A stretch of 14,983 bases of DNA from CAIPVR01 sp049316905 (GTDB lineage Bacteria; Actinomycetota; Acidimicrobiia; Acidimicrobiales; Microtrichaceae). How positions within the stretch are numbered: the stretch's first letter is position 1; each line of letters starts with the position of its first letter. The translations under genes were made by a program, and so were the position numbers. The notes under the pieces were generated by a model. That model did no database searches. It was not told the DNA's origin and saw only the letters and a list, made by a program, of their open reading frames with translations. The DNA lies in contig JBMOJH010000085.1 of the NCBI GenBank assembly GCA_049316905.1, positions 1 to 14,983 on the forward strand, read 5' to 3'. Positions 1-6,253 of this stretch are shown piece by piece.

Positions 1-585
1 GCCCGCTTTGGCACAGGCGATCGAGGCGGGCATGATGTTGCGGTCTTCCTTCGCGGCCGCTTCGAGCTGCGCCAGAGCCTGCGCTGCCTCCCAGCCGTGA
101 CGCTTGGCGCGCCAGGCATTGAGGCGGGCGATCTGCTCGCCCTCGACATGCGCTTCGATCTTCTGGATCGACTTGAGCCCATCCTCTTCGCCGCCGACCA
201 AAGGCGAGGCTTCGCTCTCGGTATAGGCGTTGACGCCGACCACCTTCATGGCACCGCGCTCGATCGCCTCGACACGGGCGCGATTGCTGGAAACCAGCGC
301 CTCCTTCATGTAGCCGCCCTCGACCGCAGCGACCGCCACGGCCACGGCCCCGCCGACCGGTGCGGCCACGGCCAGCACCCGCGTGGCGGTCAGCGCCCGG
401 GGCGCGGCGACGAGCGACACGCCGAGGGCGAGGCCCCACCCCAGCCAGGCCAGGACGACGACCGTGAGGCGCACCGCGTCGGAGCGGCCGTCGACGGCGC
501 CGGACACCGCCTCGCCGAGGGTGAACGGGAGCGTCAGCCACAGCACGCGGAAGACCCAGAGGACGGGGGGAGCCTGCACGCCCAC
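1..585 (-). CDS. Chimeric ORF: membrane-protein N-terminus fused in frame to an ethylmalonyl-CoA mutase-like C-terminal fragment (partial)
   Basis: Reading leftward from a GTG at 585-583, the frame stays open to the window edge; an in-frame TAG lies upstream at 615-613. Residues 1-85 are hydrophobic and rich in Leu, Val and Trp, with about three membrane helices (roughly 7-24, 40-61, 70-88); I do not recognise this family. From about residue 86 the protein becomes soluble and resembles the C-terminal part of B12-dependent ethylmalonyl-CoA mutase (MeaA/Ecm), with stretches AAVEGGYMKEALVSSN, VVGVNAYTESEASPLVGG and NIMPASIACAKAG. That enzyme converts ethylmalonyl-CoA to methylsuccinyl-CoA in the ethylmalonyl-CoA pathway. 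The mutase part uses GAA, AAT, TAT, GTT and AAA codons and is about 66% GC, unlike the rest of the window. No known protein joins these two parts, so a functional fusion is unlikely. The start is uncertain because there is no clear Shine-Dalgarno; GTG 579-577 is an alternative. Confidence 0.6.
   Translation of the reverse strand, partial: MGVQAPPVLWVFRVLWLTLPFTLGEAVSGAVDGRSDAVRLTVVVLAWLGWGLALGVSLVAAPRALTATRVLAVAAPVGGAVAVAVAAVEGGYMKEALVSSNRARVEAIERGAMKVVGVNAYTESEASPLVGGEEDGLKSIQKIEAHVEGEQIARLNAWRAKRHGWEAAQALAQLEAAAKEDRNIMPASIACAKAG
318..352. other. Composition and homology breakpoint inside the leftmost ORF
   Basis: Left of this stretch the sequence encodes a mutase-like protein with mixed third-position bases. 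Right of it the sequence encodes a membrane protein with almost only G or C in third positions. On the minus strand the boundary reads GGAVAVAVAAVEGG. Mutases of this family, as I recall them, have GGAVAAVE here, so the two sequences could have been joined through a short shared Ala/Val-rich stretch. This looks like an assembly join or an illegitimate recombination event. Confidence 0.55.
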
Positions 586-613
586 AGACTTGCGCGGTCG
601 GGAAGGCCACCGC

Positions 614-619
614 TAGCAA
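614..619 (+). promoter_or_regulatory. Possible -10 element of a leaderless promoter for the MetE-like gene
   Basis: The hexamer TAGCAA lies 6 nt before the ATG at 626. It matches TANNNT except for the last base, and a weak GGGG sits between it and the ATG. Several other genes in this window have a better hexamer at the same distance. Confidence 0.25.
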
Positions 620-625
620 CGGGGC

Positions 626-1675
626 ATGGGGGATGGAGTCGAACTTCCGTTCGCGTTGGCCACCTCGGTCGGCCCCCTGCCCTTCGACGAGGTGGGGCCG
701 GCCGTCGAGTTCGCGCTCAGGGCCCACGACCGCTTCCCCACGGTGCCGGTGCTCTCGGGCGCCGGTCACTCGCTCCTGGCGCAGGCCGTCGCCGGCCTCG
801 ACGGGGTGGCGGCGGTGCCCCCGGGCCTGCTCCGGCTGTCGCACCCGCACTCGCTGGCCGCACCCGATGCGGAGGCCGCCGCCGGTTCGCTGCTCGACCG
901 CGATTGCTTCGCCCCGCTGCACGCCACCCTCGAGGCGTTGGCCGCGGCCGGCCATGACGGCCCGGTGCGCGTCCCGCTGACCGGCCCCGTCACCCTCACC
1001 CTCGCGCTCCGGGCGGCCGGGGTCCCGCTCCCGCGCGCCGCCGCGGTGGCCGGTCCGCTCGTGGCCGCCCGCGCGGTGGCGCTGCTCGAGTCGTTGCGGT
1101 CGCGGTTGCCCGCTGCCGTGGCGGTGGTGGTGCTCGACGAGCCCGGCCTGATCGGCGCGATGCACCCGACCTTCCCGCTCACCCGCGGCGGCCTGCGCGA
1201 CCTGCTCGACCCGGTGGTCGACGCGCTCGACCGCAGCCCGGCCGCCGGCGGTGTCACCGGCGCCCGCCTGGTCATCGGGGTGCACGTGCCCGGCCGCACC
1301 GACTGGGAGACCGTCCTGGGCTCCGGGGTGTCGATGCTCTCCGCCCCGGCCCACGAGGCGCTCGCGGGCTGGGCCGATCCGATCGGTCGCATGCTCGCGG
1401 CCGGGGGCTGGGTCGCCTGGGGCGCGGTCCCGGTGGACCAGCCGCTCGGCACCGGCGAGGAGCTCCTGTGGCGCCGCCTCGCCGCGGTCTGGGCCGAGTT
1501 CACGGCCCTCGGCGTGGACCCGCTGCTGCTGCGCCTGCGGTCGATGGTGTCGCCCGCCGACGGCCTCGCCCACTTCGGGCCCACCCAGGCCGGTCGGGTC
1601 ATCGACCTCACGACGGCGCTGTCGGCCAAGGTGCGCCGCCAGACCGTGGCGGCGCGGCTGTCCCTCGGGGCCTGA
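626..1675 (+). CDS. MetE-like (cobalamin-independent methionine synthase C-terminal / UROD superfamily) protein, probably non-canonical
   Basis: The product is 349 aa and resembles the C-terminal TIM-barrel half of MetE. Visible family signatures are an N-terminal TSVGPLPFDEV, LTGPVT at 118-123, VVVLDEPGL at 167-175, and a final helix after SPADGL at 309-314. True MetE binds zinc through His-x-Cys and a later Cys. Here the equivalent of the first site reads GVHVPG (219-223 region; His kept, Cys replaced) and the usual P-x-C-G-L reads PADGL (Cys replaced by Asp). The enzyme therefore probably does not catalyse the standard zinc-dependent methyl transfer to homocysteine, and its substrate is unknown. 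Mycobacterium tuberculosis has, from memory, a related short protein (Rv3015c) beside ligA, so the arrangement is old in Actinobacteria. It is the first gene of a four-gene run. There is no strong Shine-Dalgarno. Confidence 0.75.
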   Translation: MGDGVELPFALATSVGPLPFDEVGPAVEFALRAHDRFPTVPVLSGAGHSLLAQAVAGLDGVAAVPPGLLRLSHPHSLAAPDAEAAAGSLLDRDCFAPLHATLEALAAAGHDGPVRVPLTGPVTLTLALRAAGVPLPRAAAVAGPLVAARAVALLESLRSRLPAAVAVVVLDEPGLIGAMHPTFPLTRGGLRDLLDPVVDALDRSPAAGGVTGARLVIGVHVPGRTDWETVLGSGVSMLSAPAHEALAGWADPIGRMLAAGGWVAWGAVPVDQPLGTGEELLWRRLAAVWAEFTALGVDPLLLRLRSMVSPADGLAHFGPTQAGRVIDLTTALSAKVRRQTVAARLSLGA

Positions 1676-1685
1676 GGCCGGCGGC

Positions 1686-2798
1686 GTGGATGCCGTGGCG
1701 ATCGCCGTCGGCGCCGTCATCGTGCTGGTGGTGCTGGCCGACGCGGCCGACACGCTCGTGTCCACCCGTCTGCGCTCCGGCCGGTGGTGGCCCACCGAGG
1801 TCTTCTACCGGGGCACCTGGAAGCTGTGGCGGGCGATGTCGCGCGGCGTGCGGAAGGGCCCACGGCGCGAGCAGTTCCTCTCGCTCTTCGGCCCGCTGTC
1901 GTTGCTGGTACTGCTCGGCCTGTGGACGGCGGGTGCGATCGTCGGCTGGTCGCTCGTGTGGTGGGGCCTGCGCGGCAGCTTCGTCGACCCTCCCACCCAC
2001 TGGGTCGACACCGTCTACTACTCCGGCGTGACCTACTTCTCGGTCGGCTTCGGCGACGTGCTGCCCGGCACCGGCGCCGTGCGCCTGCTGTCGATCGCCG
2101 AGGCCTTCACCGGCCTCGGCCTCCTCGGCCTGGTCATCGGCTTCCTGCCGTCGCTCTACTCCGCCTACCAGCAGCGCGAGGCCCAGCTCGCCCTGCTCGA
2201 CGACCTCACGGAGCACCGCATCGTGGCGGTCAACCTGGCGGCGTCGCGGGTGGTGGACGGCGACGTCCGGCGCCTCGAATCGTTCTTCGAGGACTGGGAG
2301 CGGTGGACCGCGGAGGTGCTCGAGACCCACATGACGTTCCCGATGCTGATGCTGTTCCGGTCCCAGCGGCCCGGGCAGTCGTGGGTGACCGCGATGGGCG
2401 TGGTGGCCGACGCCGCGGCCGGCTACGTGGGCGCCGTGCCGGGCACCGACACCTCGGCCGCGCGCTTCATGCAGCGCCGCGCCGCGCTGTGCCTGCGCAC
2501 GCTGTCGGAGCGGATCGGCGTGCAACCCGACTTCGGTCCCCGCATCACCGAGGAGATGTGGCGCTACGGCTACGAGCAGCTCGGGCCGCTCGGTCTGCCG
2601 CTGCGGCCGTTCGAGGAGACATGGGAGCGGGTCGAGGCGCTGCGGGCCGAGCACGCCCCCTGGATGGAGGGCCTGATCGAGGCGCTCGACGCCCCGCGGG
2701 GGTTCTGGGGCCACACCGTGGACGGCGAGCTGGCCGAGCCGGCGGACGGGGCGATCGCGCCCGCCGCGCCGGACGAGGGTGTCGGGGGGCCGAAGTAG
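1686..2798 (+). CDS. Potassium channel-like membrane protein (Ion_trans_2 pore domain)
   Basis: The 370-aa protein has an N-terminal membrane helix (4-23), a second helix (67-92), a re-entrant pore loop with the selectivity filter SVGFGD at 119-124 after the pore helix WVDTVYYSGVTYF, and a third helix (132-155). The T-V-G-[YF]-G-D filter is diagnostic of K+ selectivity in this superfamily; here Ser replaces the first Thr. The remaining ~210 residues are cytoplasmic, mostly helical and Arg/Glu-rich. I see no Gly-rich Rossmann (RCK) motif, so the gating domain is unidentified. I chose the GTG at 1686, 10 bp after the preceding stop, because the frame further upstream overlaps the MetE-like gene completely and reads as Arg/Pro-rich shadow. 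GTG 1695 is an alternative. It is the second gene of the ligA run, probably co-transcribed. Confidence 0.8.
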   Translation: MDAVAIAVGAVIVLVVLADAADTLVSTRLRSGRWWPTEVFYRGTWKLWRAMSRGVRKGPRREQFLSLFGPLSLLVLLGLWTAGAIVGWSLVWWGLRGSFVDPPTHWVDTVYYSGVTYFSVGFGDVLPGTGAVRLLSIAEAFTGLGLLGLVIGFLPSLYSAYQQREAQLALLDDLTEHRIVAVNLAASRVVDGDVRRLESFFEDWERWTAEVLETHMTFPMLMLFRSQRPGQSWVTAMGVVADAAAGYVGAVPGTDTSAARFMQRRAALCLRTLSERIGVQPDFGPRITEEMWRYGYEQLGPLGLPLRPFEETWERVEALRAEHAPWMEGLIEALDAPRGFWGHTVDGELAEPADGAIAPAAPDEGVGGPK

Positions 2799-2801
2799 CC
2801 T
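2796..2801 (+). promoter_or_regulatory. Candidate -10 element for leaderless ligA transcription
   Basis: TAGCCT overlaps the stop codon of the channel gene and ends 6 nt before the ligA GTG. ligA has no close Shine-Dalgarno, so an internal promoter giving a leaderless message is plausible. The overlap with a TAG stop means chance cannot be excluded. Confidence 0.4.
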
Positions 2802-2807
2802 GCGACG

Positions 2808-4898
2808 GTGCCCTCACCGTCGGACGCCACCCCCGATCCCGACCTGGACCCGGCCGGGCGCGTCGACTGGTTGCGCGGGGAGATCCGCCGCCACAACCGG
2901 GCCTACTACGAACTCGACGCACCGATCGTCGCGGACGCCGACTACGACCTCCTCGTCCGTGAGCTGCAGGCGCTGGAGGCCGCCCACCCCGACCTGATCA
3001 CCCCCGACAGCCCCACGCAGACCGTCGGGGCACCCGTGGCCACCCAGTTCGCGCCGGTCGAGCACCGGACGCGGATGATGAGCCTCGACAACGCCATGGA
3101 CCAGGACGAGCTGCGCGCCTGGGGCGAGCGCACGGCCAAGCGTCTCGCCGAGCTCGGCCTCGCCGGCGACGTCCGCTACGTGTGCGAGCTGAAGATCGAC
3201 GGCCTCGCGATGTCGCTGCGCTACGAGCAGGGCCGGCTGGTGCAGGCCGCCACCCGCGGCGACGGGCGCACCGGGGAGGACGTCACGGCCAACGTGCTGC
3301 GGATCGATGGCGTGCCGCACCGCCTCGGGTCCGGTGCGCCCGAACTCCTCGAGGCCCGCGGCGAGGTGTACCTGCCGCTCGCGGCCTTCGAGGCGCTGAA
3401 GACCCGCACCGTCGCGGAGAACGAGGCGGCCGAGGCGGCGGGTCGCAAGGGCCGCCCGGTGCCGGTGAACCCCCGCAACGCCGGCGCGGGGTCGCTGCGC
3501 CAGAAGGACCCGGAGGTCACCGCGTCCCGCGGCCTCGACTTCTGGTGCTACCAGCTCGGGGAGGTGGTGGGTCCCGACGCGCCGCCGAGCCACTCCGCTG
3601 CGCTGGAGTGGCTGGGGTCGTTGGGCCTGCCGGTGAACCCCACCACCGAGGTGTTCACCTCCCTCGACGAGGTGTACGCGTTCTGCGCGCACTGGGTCGA
3701 GCACCGCCACGACCTGCCCTACGAGATCGACGGCGTGGTGGTGAAGGTCGACGACCTCGCCGTGCAGTCCGCGCTCGGGGCCACGGCCAAGGCGCCCCGA
3801 TGGGCGATCGCCTACAAGCTCCCGCCGGAGGAGCGCACCACGCTGCTGCGTGACATCCACGTCTCCATCGGCCGCACCGGCAAGGCCACGCCGTTCGCCG
3901 TGCTCGAGCCGGTGTTCGTGGGCGGCTCCACCGTGGGCCTCGCCACCCTGCACAACGAGGACCAGGTGAAGGTCAAGGACGTGCGGCCGGGCGACACGGT
4001 GATCGTGCGCAAGGCCGGCGACGTCATCCCCGAGGTGGTGGGCCCGGTCCTCGAGCTGCGTCCCGCGGGCCTGCCCGAGTGGGAGTTCCCCACCGAGTGC
4101 CCGGCCTGCGGCGGTCCGTTGGTGCGGCCCGAGGGCGAGGCCCAGACGCTGTGCGTGAACCCCGACTGCCCGCAGAAGCGGTGGGCCCGCATCGCGCACT
4201 TCGCCTCCCGTGGGGCCATGGACATCGAGGGCCTCGGCGAGCAGCAGGTGGCGTTGTTCCTGGAGCTCGGCCTGCTCGACGACGTCGCCGGCATCTACTC
4301 GCTCGACCTCGACCGGATCCGCGAGCTGCGCGGCTACGGCGAGACGTCGGTGGCGAACCTCGCCGCCGCGATCGAGGCGTCGAAGCGGCGCCCGCTCGCC
4401 AACCTCCTGTTCGGCCTCAACATCGTCCACCTCGGCCAGGCCGGCGCGGAGGCGCTGGCCTCGGCGCTCGGCAGCCTGGCGGCGATCCGCACCGCGTCGG
4501 TGGCGGACCTCGCCGCGGTGGAGGGCGTGGGCCCGGTGATCGCGGAGTCGGTACACGCGTTCTTCGCCGACGACGGCAACGCCGCGCTCGTGGACCGGCT
4601 CGTGGCCGCGGGTCTCAACGTCGAGGGGCCCGAGCGGTCGGTGCTGCCGCAGACCCTCGCCGGTCGCTCCGTGGTGGTGACCGGCACCGTGCCCGGGTTC
4701 ACCCGGGAGGAGGCCGAGGCCGCGATCAAGGCCCGGGGTGGCAAGAGCCCGGGCAGCGTGAGCAAGCGCACGTTCGCCCTGGTGGTGGGCGAGGAGCCCG
4801 GGGCGTCGAAGCTGACCAAGGCCGAGGAGCTGGGTGTGCCGGTCGTCGGCCCGGATGCGTTCCGCGATCTGTTGGACACGGGCGACCTGCCCGGGTGA
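2808..4898 (+). CDS. ligA: NAD-dependent DNA ligase LigA
   Basis: The 696-aa product has the full bacterial LigA architecture and normal length. Domain Ia (about 15-75) binds NAD; the adenylation domain carries the active-site lysine K129 in CELKIDG, followed by a TRGDGRTGEDVT segment, NPRNAGAGSLRQ, and GVVVKVDDL with the second conserved Lys at 313. An OB-fold spans roughly 330-420. A four-cysteine zinc finger uses C431, C434, C449 and C454. Helix-hairpin-helix repeats (about 465-600, including GVGPVIAESV) and a C-terminal BRCT domain (about 614-690, with GRSVVVTGTVPGFTREEAE) complete it. LigA seals nicks during replication and repair and is essential in most bacteria. The GTG start is 9 bp after the channel stop and gives an N-terminus of expected length. 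The stop overlaps the Shine-Dalgarno of the next gene. No residue is missing. Confidence 0.97.
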   Translation: MPSPSDATPDPDLDPAGRVDWLRGEIRRHNRAYYELDAPIVADADYDLLVRELQALEAAHPDLITPDSPTQTVGAPVATQFAPVEHRTRMMSLDNAMDQDELRAWGERTAKRLAELGLAGDVRYVCELKIDGLAMSLRYEQGRLVQAATRGDGRTGEDVTANVLRIDGVPHRLGSGAPELLEARGEVYLPLAAFEALKTRTVAENEAAEAAGRKGRPVPVNPRNAGAGSLRQKDPEVTASRGLDFWCYQLGEVVGPDAPPSHSAALEWLGSLGLPVNPTTEVFTSLDEVYAFCAHWVEHRHDLPYEIDGVVVKVDDLAVQSALGATAKAPRWAIAYKLPPEERTTLLRDIHVSIGRTGKATPFAVLEPVFVGGSTVGLATLHNEDQVKVKDVRPGDTVIVRKAGDVIPEVVGPVLELRPAGLPEWEFPTECPACGGPLVRPEGEAQTLCVNPDCPQKRWARIAHFASRGAMDIEGLGEQQVALFLELGLLDDVAGIYSLDLDRIRELRGYGETSVANLAAAIEASKRRPLANLLFGLNIVHLGQAGAEALASALGSLAAIRTASVADLAAVEGVGPVIAESVHAFFADDGNAALVDRLVAAGLNVEGPERSVLPQTLAGRSVVVTGTVPGFTREEAEAAIKARGGKSPGSVSKRTFALVVGEEPGASKLTKAEELGVPVVGPDAFRDLLDTGDLPG

Positions 4899-4904
4899 GG
4901 AGGG
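4898..4904 (+). promoter_or_regulatory. Strong Shine-Dalgarno overlapping the ligA stop
   Basis: AGGAGGG begins in the last base of the ligA TGA and lies 4 nt before GTG 4909. It fixes the start of the HAD gene there rather than at the earlier in-frame ATG at 4834 inside ligA, and it suggests translational coupling with ligA. Confidence 0.75.
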
Positions 4905-4908
4905 CCCC

Positions 4909-5553
4909 GTGGGGGCACAGGCAGTGATCTTCGACTTCGGCGGGGTGTTCATCGACTCCCCGTTCACCGCGCTGCTCCACGCGGCGGAGGAGGCCGGCCT
5001 CGACCCCGACCTCATGCTGCGGGTGATCTTCGGTCCCTACGACGAGGACACCGAGCACCCGTGGCACCGGCTCGAGCGCGGTGAGATCACGGTGATCGAG
5101 GCGCGTGACGCGATCCTGGCCGCCTCGGTGGAGGAGGCCGGGCGACCGATCGACCCGTTCGAGCTGCTCGCCTCGCTCTCCGGCAGCGAGATCCGCGACG
5201 AGGTGGTGGAGTTCTGCCGCGAACTGCGCGCCGGGGGGATCCGCACCGGGCTGCTGACCAACAACGCGAAGGAGTTCGAGGACTTCTGGCGCCCGTTGCT
5301 GCCGCTCGACGAGCTGTTCGACGACGTGGTGGATTCCTCCGACGTCGGCCTCCGCAAGCCCGACCCGCGTATCTACGAACTGGCGCTCGGCCGCCTCGGG
5401 GTGGCCGCGTCCGACACAGTGTTCGTCGACGACGCCCCGGGCAACGTGGCGGGCGCCGAGCGGGTGGGCATCCGCGCCGTGCTCATCGGCCCGGAGCGCA
5501 GCGACGTGGCGGCCGCGCTGGCCGAGCTCAAGCGCCTCGTGGCCGCCGACTGA
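4909..5553 (+). CDS. HAD superfamily hydrolase, subfamily IA-like
   Basis: The 214-aa protein contains all four haloacid dehalogenase motifs: motif I FDFGGVF with the nucleophile D9, motif II LLTNN with T117, motif III Lys K150 in RKPDP, and motif IV VFVDDAP with D174 and D175. An all-helical cap lies between motifs I and II (about 17-95). The residue two after the nucleophile is Gly, not the usual Asp. The same feature occurs in YihX-like phosphatases and the N-terminal domain of soluble epoxide hydrolase, so activity is still likely. The probable reaction is hydrolysis of a small phosphorylated metabolite, with the substrate unknown. It starts 10 bp after ligA with a strong Shine-Dalgarno and closes the four-gene run. 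A hairpin follows 10 bp after the stop. Confidence 0.88.
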   Translation: MGAQAVIFDFGGVFIDSPFTALLHAAEEAGLDPDLMLRVIFGPYDEDTEHPWHRLERGEITVIEARDAILAASVEEAGRPIDPFELLASLSGSEIRDEVVEFCRELRAGGIRTGLLTNNAKEFEDFWRPLLPLDELFDDVVDSSDVGLRKPDPRIYELALGRLGVAASDTVFVDDAPGNVAGAERVGIRAVLIGPERSDVAAALAELKRLVAAD

Positions 5554-5563
5554 GCGCGGCATG

Positions 5564-5578
5564 CCGGGCAGCGCCCGG
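5564..5578. terminator. Hairpin between convergent genes, probable bidirectional terminator
   Basis: CCGGGC, a 3-nt loop AGC and GCCCGG form a perfect 6-bp stem in the 42-bp gap between the convergent HAD gene and the repeat-containing membrane protein gene. There is no U-tract on either side, which is common in high-GC Actinobacteria. Function is inferred from position. Confidence 0.4.
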
Positions 5579-5595
5579 GGCGAGGTGCGTCGGGG

Positions 5596-6192
5596 TCAGG
5601 CGGCGTTGAAGCACCAGGAGACCGGCTGCGCGGTGCCCTGGCCCTCGGTGCGCTTCCAGACCATCGCGACCACGCAGTTCCGTTCGGGCTCGAGCTCCTC
5701 CACGGGGCGACCCGGGCCCGGCACGAACTCCACGAGTCCGGTCCCGAGGTCCTTCACGAGACCGTCCTCCTTCGAGCGGATCTCGGTGCCGTTCACGATC
5801 AGGTAGGCGTCGTAGCCGTCCGCGAGGTTGAGCCCCACCGACGCCTGGCGCAGCACCTCCGCACCGGAGGGCGGGATCAGGGACTCCACGCCGTCGGGCT
5901 TGGCCGACGAGGTGTTGTCGTTCCCGGTGGTGGCGAGCCCCACGGTGACCACCAGGCCCACCACGGCGCCGGCGAGCAGCAGCAGCATCAGCGCGCGCTG
6001 CATCCACATCGGCACACGTCGGCGCGGCTCGTCGCCGGTGGGCATGGCGTCGTCGGTGGGCATGGCGTCGTCGGTGGGCATGGCGTCGTCGGTGGGCATG
6101 GCGTCGTCGGTGGGCATGGCGTCGTTGGTGGCCAAGGCATCGTCGCCGGGGTCGGTCGGCCCGGGGGTGGGATCGGTCGCGTGGTCGTCCAT
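5596..6192 (-). CDS. Single-pass membrane protein with acidic DDAMPT repeats, unknown function
   Basis: I do not recognise this family. The 198-aa protein has an acidic N-terminal region (1-56) containing five copies of the hexapeptide DAMPT[DG] preceded by Asp or Asn, then a basic patch RRR at 57-59, one membrane helix (about 66-87), and an extracellular domain of about 110 residues (88-198). By the positive-inside rule the repeats face the cytoplasm. The outer domain has two Cys (173, 194) that could form a disulfide and a conserved-looking GLNLADGYDAYLIVNG stretch. The ATG at 6192 is chosen because longer in-frame versions would overlap the divergent kinase gene. It is transcribed away from the kinase gene with a shared 61-bp promoter region, so it may be a partner or substrate of the kinase; that is inference only. 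It converges on the HAD gene. Confidence 0.7.
   Translation of the reverse strand: MDDHATDPTPGPTDPGDDALATNDAMPTDDAMPTDDAMPTDDAMPTDDAMPTGDEPRRRVPMWMQRALMLLLLAGAVVGLVVTVGLATTGNDNTSSAKPDGVESLIPPSGAEVLRQASVGLNLADGYDAYLIVNGTEIRSKEDGLVKDLGTGLVEFVPGPGRPVEELEPERNCVVAMVWKRTEGQGTAQPVSWCFNAA
6031..6138. repeat. 18-bp tandem repeat inside the DDAMPT protein gene
   Basis: There are six consecutive 18-bp units: 6031-6048 with one difference from the next, four identical units from 6049 to 6120 (GTCGTCGGTGGGCATGGC), and a degenerate unit 6121-6138. The period is a multiple of three, so changes in copy number would keep the reading frame. Near-identity at the DNA level indicates recent expansion by slippage. 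Confidence 0.95.
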
Positions 6193-6202
6193 CGCGTCAC
6201 AC

Positions 6203-6208
6203 GGTCTA
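6203..6208 (-). promoter_or_regulatory. Possible -10 element for the DDAMPT protein gene
   Basis: On the minus strand TAGACC lies 10 nt before the ATG at 6192. It is an imperfect TANNNT match, and no clear Shine-Dalgarno lies between it and the start. Confidence 0.25.
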
Positions 6209-6212
6209 CCCC

Positions 6213-6233
6213 GTCCCCGGGCACGCGGGGGAC
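6213..6233. promoter_or_regulatory. Inverted repeat between divergent promoters, possible operator
   Basis: GTCCCC at 6213-6218 and GGGGAC at 6228-6233 are perfect inverted arms separated by 9 bp. They sit midway between the divergently transcribed DDAMPT protein gene and the kinase gene. A single regulator binding here could control both genes. The GC-rich arms make a chance match possible. Confidence 0.3.
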
Positions 6234-6239
6234 CGGCGG

Positions 6240-6245
6240 TACGAT
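6240..6245 (+). promoter_or_regulatory. Candidate -10 element for leaderless kinase transcription
   Basis: TACGAT ends 8 nt before GTG 6254. It is a good TANNNT match in a very GC-rich gap, and no Shine-Dalgarno is visible. Confidence 0.45.
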
Positions 6246-6253
6246 CTCGGGCC

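Noticed and set aside
97..957. Long plus-strand ORF of 286 codons at the left edge
   Set aside because: It crosses the composition boundary and overlaps the start of the MetE-like gene; the translation is Arg/Gly/His-rich with no recognisable domain. It is a shadow of the minus-strand fused ORF and the MetE-like gene.
1251..1685. N-terminal extension of the channel frame into the MetE-like gene
   Set aside because: The extra residues are Arg/Pro/Ser-rich shadow sequence; the membrane helix starts right after GTG 1686.
2814..5015. 733-codon minus-strand ORF opposite ligA
   Set aside because: It is an antisense shadow of a certain ligA gene; the product is rich in His, Arg and Val without domains, as expected from high-GC antisense frames.
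5828..6253. N-terminal extension of the kinase frame upstream to an ATG at 5828
   Set aside because: The extension lies wholly over the divergent DDAMPT gene and its promoter, and the kinase fold begins right after GTG 6254.
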